Of a stretch of DNA of 64,000 nucleotides, positions 27,193-35,614 are shown piece after piece. The DNA lies in NCBI RefSeq assembly GCF_038433465.1, contig NZ_JAESVF010000012.1:1-64000 (forward strand), written 5' to 3'. Below the pieces are notes generated by a model. That model was not told the DNA's origin. It did no database searches and saw nothing but the letters and a program-made list of their open reading frames with translations. The DNA is from Galbibacter sp038433465. GTDB taxonomy: Bacteria > Bacteroidota > Bacteroidia > Flavobacteriales > Flavobacteriaceae. A program made the translations under genes and the position numbers. Positions within the stretch are counted from its first letter, which is position 1. The number at the start of each line of letters is the position of its first letter.

Positions 27193-29724
27193 ATGCAAAA
27201 AATAGTAACCTTTCTTTTTATTGGATTGGTATGTACATTTTCGACCTTTTCTCAAAAACCTAAAACGTATGCTAGTACGGATATCTATGAGGCGGTACAA
27301 AAGCTAAACTTTTTGGGTACAGCACTATATATTGCAGCACATCCAGACGATGAGAATACACGTTTAATTTCGTATCTCTCAAATGAAGTAAAAGCCCGAA
27401 CAGCCTATTTATCACTAACACGAGGTGATGGCGGACAAAATTTAATCGGTGCCGAATTAAGAGAGCTTTTAGGAGTTTTAAGAACACAAGAACTTCTGGC
27501 TGCAAGACGTGTAGATGGCGGCGAGCAGTTTTTCTCGCGTGCCAACGACTTTGGGTTTTCAAAACATCCTGACGAGACTTTAGAAATTTGGAACAAAGAA
27601 GAAGTCCTTGCTGATGTTGTTTGGGTTATTCGAAATTTTAAACCCGATGTAATTGTCAATCGGTTTGACCACAGAAGTCCTGGAACTACTCATGGCCATC
27701 ACACTTCGTCGGCGATGCTAAGTGTTGAAGCTTTTGATTTGGTTGGTAATAAAAACAGCTATCCGCAACAATTGCAATACACCGATGTTTGGCAACCTAC
27801 ACGCTTATTTTTTAATACCTCGTGGTGGTTTTATGGAAGTCAAGAAAAATTTGAAAATGCCGATAAGTCAAAAATGTTGGGCGTTGACATTGGTACCTAC
27901 TACCCTACACGCGGACAAAGCAATAACGAAATAGCATCCATTGCTCGTAGCCAACATTTAAGTCAAGGGTTTGGAGGTATTTCGGCACGTGGTTCGGAAA
28001 TGGAATACATCGAATTATTAAAAGGAAGTCTTCCTGCGGATAAAAATAACATCTTTGATGGCATAAACACTACGTGGACACGTGTTGAAGATGGTGTCGA
28101 AATTGGTGAAATTTTAAATGAAGTAGAAACAAACTTCAATTTTAAAAATCCATCGGAGCACCTTCCGCAGTTGGTTAAAGCTTATCAGTTGATTGAAAAG
28201 TTAGATGATGCATACTGGCGCGCTGTAAAATCCGAAGAAATCAAAAAAATTATTGAAGCCTGTAGCGGACTTTTCATTGAAGCTACAACCACACAAGCTT
28301 CTGCGGTTCCTGGAGAGCAAGTTACCATTGAAACTTCTGTTTTAAATCGTTCGAATGCAGTGATTTCACTTGATAAAATTGAAGTTCAGCCTGTAAAATC
28401 AACCGAAAATATTCAGAAAAAACTTAACAATAATGAGTTTTTAAAAGAAAGTATTTCGATTACAATTCCTGAAAACAGCAACTATACGGCTCCATATTGG
28501 CTAAAAGAAGAAGGAAGTTTGGGTATGTACAAGGCACCACAATTGTTAAGAGGCAAGCCAGAAACACCGCGTTTGGTGAAGGCTACTTTTTATACCACAA
28601 TTGAAGGCGTTGTAATTCCGTTTGAAAAAGATATTGTTTACAAATATTCTAAACCCGATAAAGGCGAATTGTACCAACCTTTTGAAATTCTACCAAAAGT
28701 TTCAACCGCGGTTGCCAATAAAGTGGTTATTTTTTCTGAAGAAAATGCCAAGGAAATTCCTGTTACAATCACGGCAGGGACAAATAATATTTCAGGAAGC
28801 ATTCATTTAAACGCTCCTAAAAACTGGAATATTCTTCCGAAGGAAATCGATTTTTCCATTGAAAAGAAAGGTGATACTAAAACTGTGTTTTTCACGGTCG
28901 CTCCACCTTCCGAAGAAAATCAAGCAACGCTAACCCCTACGGTAACAATAGGAAATAAGGTTTTTGATAAAGAACTCGTTACCATTGCTTACGACCACAT
29001 TCCTACGCAATCGGTTTTACTTCCTGCAAGTTTTAAAGCGGTACGTTTGGATATTCAGAAAAACGGAGAAAACATTGCATATGTTGCTGGTGCAGGCGAC
29101 GAAGTGCCAGAAAGTTTACGTCAAATTGGCTACAAGGTAACTGTTATTCAGCCAGAGAGCATCAGCAGTAGTTATTTAGCAAATTTTGATGCTGTGGTAA
29201 TGGGGATTCGTGCCTACAACATCCATGAATCACTTCAGTTTAAACAACCTATTTTATTAGATTATGTAAAAAACGGCGGAAATTTGATTGTACAATACAA
29301 TACTGCTAGCAGAAGCGGGTTCAAAATGGAGCATTTGGCACCTTATTTGTTGGAAGTTTCGAGAGACCGTGTTACCGATGAACATGCTGAAGTGAGTTTT
29401 AATGCACCTGAAAATCCGTTATTAAACACGCCAAACAAAATTTCAGCATCCGATTTTGATGGTTGGGTTCAAGAACGCGGATTGTACTTCCCGAACCAAT
29501 GGGGAGATGAATTTACCGCTGTTTTGTCGATGCACGATAAAGGCGAAAGCAAAAAAGACGGAAGTTTACTCATTGCGCCCTACGGAAAAGGTTACTATAT
29601 TTACTCTGGATTAAGCTTTTTTAGAGAACTTCCTGCTGGAGTTCCTGGAGCTTACAAAATATTTGCCAATATGCTTTCGGTAGGAAAAGAAAGTGACACC
29701 AACATAACGCCCATAAAAGGATAA
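27193..29724 (+). CDS. Large secreted PIG-L/LmbE-family deacetylase-like protein
   Basis: The product has 843 residues with a signal peptide ending STFSQ. The PIG-L domain (about 35-290) has the zinc motif AAHPDDE and the distal His motif THGHHTSS. The middle (about 350-630) is beta-rich, resembling NPCBM-associated or Ig-like modules. A C-terminal flavodoxin/GATase-like segment (about 640-840) contains VVMGIRAYN and NGGNLIVQYN. Small PIG-L enzymes deacetylate N-acetylglucosaminyl compounds. This long exported subgroup is common in Bacteroidota, and its substrate is unclear, probably an extracellular glycan or glycoconjugate. The genes after it encode a tiny membrane protein, a solute symporter and a sugar-type oxidoreductase, suggesting a catabolic or transport unit. 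Confidence 0.88.
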   Translation: MQKIVTFLFIGLVCTFSTFSQKPKTYASTDIYEAVQKLNFLGTALYIAAHPDDENTRLISYLSNEVKARTAYLSLTRGDGGQNLIGAELRELLGVLRTQELLAARRVDGGEQFFSRANDFGFSKHPDETLEIWNKEEVLADVVWVIRNFKPDVIVNRFDHRSPGTTHGHHTSSAMLSVEAFDLVGNKNSYPQQLQYTDVWQPTRLFFNTSWWFYGSQEKFENADKSKMLGVDIGTYYPTRGQSNNEIASIARSQHLSQGFGGISARGSEMEYIELLKGSLPADKNNIFDGINTTWTRVEDGVEIGEILNEVETNFNFKNPSEHLPQLVKAYQLIEKLDDAYWRAVKSEEIKKIIEACSGLFIEATTTQASAVPGEQVTIETSVLNRSNAVISLDKIEVQPVKSTENIQKKLNNNEFLKESISITIPENSNYTAPYWLKEEGSLGMYKAPQLLRGKPETPRLVKATFYTTIEGVVIPFEKDIVYKYSKPDKGELYQPFEILPKVSTAVANKVVIFSEENAKEIPVTITAGTNNISGSIHLNAPKNWNILPKEIDFSIEKKGDTKTVFFTVAPPSEENQATLTPTVTIGNKVFDKELVTIAYDHIPTQSVLLPASFKAVRLDIQKNGENIAYVAGAGDEVPESLRQIGYKVTVIQPESISSSYLANFDAVVMGIRAYNIHESLQFKQPILLDYVKNGGNLIVQYNTASRSGFKMEHLAPYLLEVSRDRVTDEHAEVSFNAPENPLLNTPNKISASDFDGWVQERGLYFPNQWGDEFTAVLSMHDKGESKKDGSLLIAPYGKGYYIYSGLSFFRELPAGVPGAYKIFANMLSVGKESDTNITPIKG

Positions 29725-29726
29725 AA

Positions 29727-29828
29727 ATGCAAGGTAAATTTGAATGGAAAAGAGCGTACACAATTGTGTTGATTATGAACATGATTTACATTTTTATTTT
29801 TTATCTAATCATGATTTCAAACCGATAA
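29727..29828 (+). CDS. 33-residue single-helix membrane protein
   Basis: The ORF starts at ATG 29727, 2 bp after the PIG-L stop, and ends 3 bp before the symporter ATG. The product has a charged N-terminus (KFEWKRAY) and then one strongly hydrophobic helix (IVLIMNMIYIFIFYLIMI). The exact fit between two same-strand genes and the transmembrane character support a real gene, perhaps an accessory subunit of the symporter. It could instead be a chance ORF; no homologue can be checked here. Confidence 0.6.
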   Translation: MQGKFEWKRAYTIVLIMNMIYIFIFYLIMISNR

Positions 29829-29831
29829 CCT

Positions 29832-31559
29832 ATGGAAGTAATTGATTGGATTGTACTTATTGGCACCCTACTTTTTATAGTTGGTTATGGGTATTTAAAA
29901 ACAAAAGGAAGTCAAAATGTATCCGACTATATTCTGGGAGGAAAAGAAGCCAAATGGTATACCGTTGGTTTATCGGTAATGGCAACTCAAGCCAGTGCCA
30001 TAACGTTTTTATCGACACCTGGGCAAGCTTTTCACGACGGAATGGGCTTTGTGCAATTTTACTTCGGGCTCCCGCTCGCTATGGTTATTATTTGCATTGT
30101 TTTTGTCCCAATTTACCATAAATTAAATGTTTACACTGCTTACGAATTTTTAGAGACTCGCTTTGATGCCAAAACACGCTCGCTAGCAGCTATATTGTTT
30201 TTAATTCAACGCGGATTAGCTGCAGGGATTACCATTTATGCGCCTTCAATTATTTTATCGGCAGTACTTGGTTGGGAAACAAAAACTCTCAATATTGTCA
30301 TTGGGATATTGGTTATCATTTACACCGTTTCTGGAGGTACAAAAGCGGTAAGCGTTACCCAAAAGCAGCAAATGTTTGTAATTATGACTGGAATGTTTAC
30401 AGCATTTTATTTGGTAATGAGCTACCTTCCAGACGATATAACTTTTGGAAAAGCATTAAAAATTGCTGGCGCCAACGATAAATTAAACATTTTAGATTTT
30501 TCATTAAATCCAAAAAGTCGATATACCTTTTGGAGCGGGATTACAGGCGGATTGTTTTTAGCACTCTCCTACTTTGGTACCGACCAAAGTCAGGTGCAAC
30601 GCTATTTGTCGGGAAAATCTGTTAGGGAAAGTCAGTTAGGACTTATCTTTAACGGACTTTTTAAAGTTCCAATGCAGTTTTTTATTTTATTGGTTGGGGT
30701 TATGGTTTTTGTGTATTACCAATACAATCATTCTCCATTAAATTTTAATCCTGCTGCTGTCGAGGCCGTCGAACAATCTGATTATGCCGAAGCGTATAAA
30801 TCTTTAGAAGAAAGTCATCTTCAGCTAGAAAAAGAAAAGAAAATTGCACAAGATAGATACTCTGCTGCCTTAGATGTAAAGGATTACGAACTGATTATGT
30901 CGGCCAAAAAGAACATTCAAAACATCAATCAACAAGAAATAAAAAGTAGACAAGAAGCCAAAAAACTCATTCAAAAAGTTGATGAAGACCTCGAAACCAA
31001 TGATAAAGATTATGTGTTTATTCATTTTATTCTGAATAATATTCCAACGGGATTAATGGGCTTGCTCCTGGCAGTAATTTTTTCGGCAGCAATGTCTTCT
31101 ACGGCTTCAGAATTGAATGCTTTAGGAACTATTACCACCATTGATATCTTCCGAAGAAAACAAAAAACAACACGCGATGAAAAGTATTACTTAAAAGCAT
31201 CGCAGTGGTTTACATTTGCTTGGGGAATTATCGCTATTTTATTTGCAAATTTTGCATCGCTACTCGATAATTTAATTCAGCTTGTAAACATTATCGGTTC
31301 TATTTTCTACGGAAATGTACTCGGAATCTTTTTAATTGCATTCTTTATCAAATTCATCCGTGGAAATGCTGTTTTTATCAGTGCGATAATCACTCAAATT
31401 GCGGTGATTTTAATTTATTATTTTGCCATTCATCAATACGAAGCAGGAAACGAAAAGCTAGGTTACCTATGGCTTAATTTTATAGGATGTGCGCTAGTTA
31501 TTTGTATCGCGTTGCTTATTGAACTTATTAACAGAACACCGCATGCGCTCAAGAAATAA
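29832..31559 (+). CDS. Sodium:solute symporter (SSS family) with coiled-coil insert
   Basis: The product has 575 residues and about 13 membrane helices. Family motifs include GGKEAKWYTVGLSVMATQASAI (positions about 37-58) and SYFGTDQSQVQRYLSG. It imports an organic solute such as a sugar or nucleoside with Na+. A charged helical insert of about 90 residues (about 305-395, SLEESHLQLEKEKKIAQ and following) interrupts the core between two helices, and is longer than the usual loop there. The gene is packed with the 33-residue ORF upstream, and the downstream oxidoreductase overlaps it by 17 bp, so co-expression is expected. The substrate is not determinable from sequence alone. Confidence 0.92.
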   Translation: MEVIDWIVLIGTLLFIVGYGYLKTKGSQNVSDYILGGKEAKWYTVGLSVMATQASAITFLSTPGQAFHDGMGFVQFYFGLPLAMVIICIVFVPIYHKLNVYTAYEFLETRFDAKTRSLAAILFLIQRGLAAGITIYAPSIILSAVLGWETKTLNIVIGILVIIYTVSGGTKAVSVTQKQQMFVIMTGMFTAFYLVMSYLPDDITFGKALKIAGANDKLNILDFSLNPKSRYTFWSGITGGLFLALSYFGTDQSQVQRYLSGKSVRESQLGLIFNGLFKVPMQFFILLVGVMVFVYYQYNHSPLNFNPAAVEAVEQSDYAEAYKSLEESHLQLEKEKKIAQDRYSAALDVKDYELIMSAKKNIQNINQQEIKSRQEAKKLIQKVDEDLETNDKDYVFIHFILNNIPTGLMGLLLAVIFSAAMSSTASELNALGTITTIDIFRRKQKTTRDEKYYLKASQWFTFAWGIIAILFANFASLLDNLIQLVNIIGSIFYGNVLGIFLIAFFIKFIRGNAVFISAIITQIAVILIYYFAIHQYEAGNEKLGYLWLNFIGCALVICIALLIELINRTPHALKK

Positions 31560-32532
31560 AAAGGTAAAATGGGGAATTTTAGCCCCAGGACATATTGCTC
31601 ATAAATTTGCAAAAGATTTACTAACCGTAAAAGAAGCCGAATTGTATGCCGTTGCCTCCAGAACTTTGGAAAAGGCTACCGCTTTTAAAGAACAGTACAA
31701 TGCAAAAGTTGCCTACGGAAATTACTTAGATTTAATTACCGACCCACAGGTTGACGCCATATACATAGCCACACCACACACGTTTCATAAAACTTATACA
31801 ATTGATTGTCTTCAGCATAAAAAAGCAGTATTGTGCGAAAAACCATTGGCGCTAAATAGTGCCGATGTAGATTTGATGATACAAACGGCAAAGCAAGAAA
31901 ATGTACTTTTAATGGAAGCTTTGTGGACTTATTTTTTACCACATTACCAATTTGTGCTTGAGTTTATTCAGGAAGGAACTTTTGGAAAAGTAACAGCTTT
32001 GGAAGTCGATTTTGGATTTCAACCAACATACAACCCCAACTCAAGGTTGTTTGACAAACAATTGGGAGGTGGAAGTTTATTAGACATTGGAATTTACCCT
32101 ATTTTTTGTGCGCTCTCTATTTTAGGCAAACCAGAAAAAATAAATGCAAAAGCAACTTTTTTTGAAACAGGAGCCGATTCGTCTTGTTCTATGGAATTTA
32201 CATATCCCGATGGTGTTACAGCCAAACTCTACTCTACTCTCTTAGAAACAACGCCTACGGAAGCAACAATACATTGCGAAAAAGGAACCATACAGCTACA
32301 TACTAAATTTCATAAACCTACCCCCGTTACACTAACCGATTTAAACGGAAAACAAACCGTTAAAGACTTTGGTGTTACTACCGAAGGCTACAGTTTTGAA
32401 ATTGCTCATTTCAATAATTTGGTGCAAATGGGAAAAACTGAAAGTGATATTATGACGCATCAGTTTAGTCATTCGCTCATGGAAACTATTGATAAAGTCA
32501 AAGAAGAAATCGGACTTAGTTATTGTTATTAG
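31543..32532 (+). CDS. Gfo/Idh/MocA family oxidoreductase
   Basis: The product is about 329 residues from ATG 31543, overlapping the symporter end by 17 bp; the open frame reaches back to 31519. The N-terminal Rossmann domain has WGILAPGHIAHKFA. The catalytic Lys lies in CEKPLALN, and the C-terminal alpha/beta substrate domain has GGGSLLDIGIYP with the usual Asp. Such enzymes oxidise or reduce cyclic polyols or sugars with NAD(P). The link to the symporter suggests it handles the imported compound. Confidence 0.9.
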   Translation: MRSRNKKVKWGILAPGHIAHKFAKDLLTVKEAELYAVASRTLEKATAFKEQYNAKVAYGNYLDLITDPQVDAIYIATPHTFHKTYTIDCLQHKKAVLCEKPLALNSADVDLMIQTAKQENVLLMEALWTYFLPHYQFVLEFIQEGTFGKVTALEVDFGFQPTYNPNSRLFDKQLGGGSLLDIGIYPIFCALSILGKPEKINAKATFFETGADSSCSMEFTYPDGVTAKLYSTLLETTPTEATIHCEKGTIQLHTKFHKPTPVTLTDLNGKQTVKDFGVTTEGYSFEIAHFNNLVQMGKTESDIMTHQFSHSLMETIDKVKEEIGLSYCY

Positions 32533-32591
32533 TTGGTAGTTGGTAGTTGGTAGTTGGTAGTTGGTAGTTGGTAGTTGGTAGTTGGTAGTTG
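32531..32591. repeat. Heptanucleotide tandem repeat (AGTTGGT, 8.7 units)
   Basis: Perfect 7-bp units run without interruption for 61 bp, beginning at the stop codon of the oxidoreductase gene. It is non-coding and prone to length change by slippage. Confidence 0.97.
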
Positions 32592-32638
32592 AAAATACTA
32601 TTTAAAGATTGAATAATTGAATTATTAAAAGATTAAAC

Positions 32639-32817
32639 TCTGTCACCTCGAGCTTGCCTTTGTCGGTAGACAGGCGGAGTCGAGAGGTCTAAACTAATTG
32701 ATTCAAAGATTCAAAGATTAAAAAATTAAAAAGATTGAATGATTTAAGAATTAAAAGATTAAATTACTGTCTGTATTCCTATACAAAGTTCTGTCACCTC
32801 GAGCGAAGTCGAGAGGA
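32639..32817. repeat. Two copies of an inverted intergenic repeat (gtcacctcgag...gtcgagagg)
   Basis: Positions 32639-32690 and 32791-32817 both carry ctgtcacctcgagc...gaagtcgagagg or a variant, an imperfect hairpin around CCTCGA/TCGAGAGG. The first copy has an extra inner hairpin (gcctttgtcggtagacaggc). Between them lie short reiterated AT-rich stretches (aaagattgaat, aagattaaa). The whole gap from 32533 to 32870 is non-coding. Confidence 0.75.
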
Positions 32818-32870
32818 CTATAACAGTTAAACAATTCCACACTTTAACGTTTCAACAAAACAACAAAACC

Positions 32871-33833
32871 TTACGCGTTGGTGTGTTCTATTTTCTTGTA
32901 AGAAGCAATAATTTCTTTTACCAATCTGTGGCGAATTACATCTTTATCATCTAAATATAAAATCCCAATTCCTTGTACATCTTTCAGCACTAAAATCGCT
33001 TCTTTTAACCCTGATGTAACACGACGCGGTAAATCTATCTGTCCAGGGTCTCCAGTTATGATAAACTTTGCGTTTTTCCCCATTCTGGTTAAAAACATTT
33101 TCATTTGCGCATGTGTTGTATTTTGAGCTTCATCCAAAATTACAAACGCATTATCTAACGTACGCCCACGCATAAAAGCCATTGGCGCAATTTGTATCAC
33201 TCCAGTTTCTATGTAATTTGCTAATTTTTCCGCAGGAATCATATCGCGTAAAGCATCATAAAGTGGTTGCATGTATGGGTCGAGTTTTTCTTTTAAATCG
33301 CCCGGAAGAAACCCAAGACTCTCCCCTGCTTCTACCGCTGGACGGGTTAAAATAATACGACGTACTTGCTTTTCTTTCAACGCTTTTACTGCCAATGCAA
33401 CACCTGTATACGTTTTTCCTGTTCCTGCAGGACCAATAGCAAAAACCATATCGTTTTTCTTCATCAACTCTACTAAACGCTGTTGGTTTGCTGTTTGCGC
33501 TTTTATCAAACGTCCGTTAACACCGTGCAATAGAATTTCGCCATTTATTTTGGCATCAATTTCTTCTTGTCCGCTATCGCTAGTTAAAATACGCTCTATG
33601 GTATTCTCATCGAGTTTGTTGTATTTCCCAAAGTGAGAGACCAGCATGTCTAGTCTTTTATCAAATTCTTCCAAAAGTTCTTCATCACCAAAAGCTTTAA
33701 TTTTATTTCCTCTGGCAACGAGTTTCAATTTCGGATAATACTTCTTTAATAATTCAATGTTTACATTGCTAGGTCCAAAAAAGTCTTTCGGATTGATTTC
33801 TGTAAGTTCGATGATAAGTTCGTTCAAAAGCAA
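32871..33833 (-). CDS. phoH: PhoH-like ATPase
   Basis: The product has 320 residues, with an N-terminal KH-like segment. It has Walker A GPAGTGKT and Walker B FVILDEAQNT. The TGDPGQIDLP motif and a C-terminal arginine segment are typical of PhoH. PhoH proteins are cytoplasmic ATPases linked to RNA metabolism. Length and motif order are normal for the family. It is transcribed towards the repeat-rich gap and away from the gene at 34017; the 183-bp spacer between them holds both promoters and no ORF. Confidence 0.93.
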   Translation of the reverse strand: MLLNELIIELTEINPKDFFGPSNVNIELLKKYYPKLKLVARGNKIKAFGDEELLEEFDKRLDMLVSHFGKYNKLDENTIERILTSDSGQEEIDAKINGEILLHGVNGRLIKAQTANQQRLVELMKKNDMVFAIGPAGTGKTYTGVALAVKALKEKQVRRIILTRPAVEAGESLGFLPGDLKEKLDPYMQPLYDALRDMIPAEKLANYIETGVIQIAPMAFMRGRTLDNAFVILDEAQNTTHAQMKMFLTRMGKNAKFIITGDPGQIDLPRRVTSGLKEAILVLKDVQGIGILYLDDKDVIRHRLVKEIIASYKKIEHTNA

Positions 33834-34016
33834 AATTTTAAGTGAGTATTCAGCTAAAATATAGTCGTATAAAAAGTACGCATAAAAATGGAAAATCTAT
33901 TACTTTTTAGTAGGTTTGTGCTAAACATTTTTTTAAACCTATTTTTGTTACCATTTCTAACAAACTTAAGGAAAAAAACACTTTCTTAAATTAAAAAAAT
34001 ATCAACATTTTTATAA

Positions 34017-34844
34017 ATGGCTATAATAACTTTAACTACAGATTTTGGTGAGCGGGATCACTTTGTAGGCGCCATAAAAGGGTTTATTTATAGTGAAATT
34101 GAAAATGCTACAATTGTTGATATCTCTCATTTAATTAGTCCGTTTAACATTGTTGAGGCCTCCTACATTTTAAAAAATGCCTACAAAACCTTCCCAAAAG
34201 GTTCTGTACATATTATTGGTGTAGATTCTGAGTTAACCCCCATCAACAAACACGTAGCGGTTAAAATTGACGGTCATTATTTTATTGGCGCCGATAACGG
34301 AATTCTCTCTTTATTGGCTAGTGAAATAAACCCCGAAAAAATGGTCGAAATTAATATTCACGACCGTATTGAAAGTGTTTTCCCTGTACTTGACGTTTTT
34401 GTAAAAGTAGCAGGACACATCTCTAGGGGCGGAACTCTTGAAGTTATCGGAAAGCCTATTAGCGAATTAAAAATGTTAAAAGGACTTTCGCCAATTGTTA
34501 ACAACGAAGAAAACCAAATTATAGGTACTGTAATTTATGTTGATAACTACGGAAATGTGATTACCAATATATCGAAACAAATTTTTGAACGCTACAAAAG
34601 AGGTCGCGATTTCGAACTTTGGGCTCGTAACCATAAGTTTTCTAAAATTTATTCGAAATACAGCGATTGTATTAATTTTGATGCTGAAAGTGTAACGAAT
34701 AAAGATGGTGAAAAACTGGCGATTTTTAACTCTGCTGGTTTAATCGAAATTGCATTATACCGCAGTAATCTCGATACGGTTGGTGGCGCTTCTACCCTTT
34801 TAGGATTAACATATAGAGATACGATTAAAGTTAGTTTTATATAG
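34017..34844 (+). CDS. SAM hydroxide adenosyltransferase (DUF62 family)
   Basis: The product has 275 residues. It has the N-terminal TLTTDFGERDHFVGAIKG motif and conserved VDSEL and GADNGILS segments. The C-terminal domain holds YVDNYGNVITNI. The family hydrolyses S-adenosylmethionine to adenosine and methionine using water or hydroxide and is related to fluorinase. The length is normal. It lies 70 bp upstream of gldF, so the two may be co-transcribed, but there is no obvious functional link. Confidence 0.9.
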   Translation: MAIITLTTDFGERDHFVGAIKGFIYSEIENATIVDISHLISPFNIVEASYILKNAYKTFPKGSVHIIGVDSELTPINKHVAVKIDGHYFIGADNGILSLLASEINPEKMVEINIHDRIESVFPVLDVFVKVAGHISRGGTLEVIGKPISELKMLKGLSPIVNNEENQIIGTVIYVDNYGNVITNISKQIFERYKRGRDFELWARNHKFSKIYSKYSDCINFDAESVTNKDGEKLAIFNSAGLIEIALYRSNLDTVGGASTLLGLTYRDTIKVSFI

Positions 34845-34914
34845 ATGCAAAAGGGAAATGGGATTAGGGAATGAGACACTAGAGATTAAACTTATATAAA
34901 AACAAAAAACATAC

Positions 34915-35613
34915 GTGACAGCAATTATAAAAAGAGAAATAAGTAGTTTTTTTTCAACCCCTATCGCCTATTTGGTTATTGGGTTGTTTTTAGTTTTAAA
35001 CGGTTTGTTTTTATGGGTTTTTAATGGCGATTTCAATATTCTTGAAAGTGGATTTGCCGATTTACATCCGTTTTTTCAATTGGCGCCTTGGATTCTAATT
35101 TTCTTGACTCCAGCCGTTACCATGAAAAGTTTTTCAGAAGAAAAGAAAACAGGAACATTGGAACTCCTCTTAACACGCCCCATTACTAAAACTCAAATTG
35201 TACTCGGTAAGTTTTTTGGAACTTTTATATTAATGCTTCTAGCGCTTATTCCAACACTATTATACGTTTTTACACTTTGGCAACTTGCCAATCCTGTTGG
35301 AAATATCGATTTAGGAAGTATTATTGGTTCTTACTTCGGACTTTTATTTTTAACTTCGGCTTATACAGCTATTGGCATATTTACATCGTCTTTAACCGAT
35401 AATCAAATTATCGCTTTTATCGGTGCTGTTTTCATCTGTTTTATTGCTTACTACGGATTTTCAGGTATCGAAAGCGCCACATTCCTCGAAGTTTTCAGCT
35501 TAAAATATCATTTCGAAAGTATTAGTCGTGGAGTTATTGATGTTCGAGATATTATTTTCTTTTTAAGTGTAAGTACTTTCTTTTTAATTCTAACAATTTT
35601 TAAACTGAAATAA
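34915..35613 (+). CDS. gldF: Gliding motility ABC transporter permease GldF
   Basis: The product has 232 residues and six membrane helices. It is an ABC-2-type permease (SFFSTPIAYLVIG, KKTGTLELLLTRPITK). It starts with GTG at 34915. GldF acts with GldA (ATPase) and GldG in Flavobacteriaceae. In F. johnsoniae these are needed for gliding, though some gliders lack them. gldG follows after 1 bp. gldA is not in this window, as expected since it is often unlinked. Confidence 0.93.
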   Translation: MTAIIKREISSFFSTPIAYLVIGLFLVLNGLFLWVFNGDFNILESGFADLHPFFQLAPWILIFLTPAVTMKSFSEEKKTGTLELLLTRPITKTQIVLGKFFGTFILMLLALIPTLLYVFTLWQLANPVGNIDLGSIIGSYFGLLFLTSAYTAIGIFTSSLTDNQIIAFIGAVFICFIAYYGFSGIESATFLEVFSLKYHFESISRGVIDVRDIIFFLSVSTFFLILTIFKLK

Positions 35614-35614
35614 C

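Noticed and set aside
32531..32591. Possible CRISPR or phase-variation repeat
   Set aside because: Units are 7 bp with no spacers, and the repeat lies after a stop codon, so it is neither a CRISPR array nor a coding phase switch.
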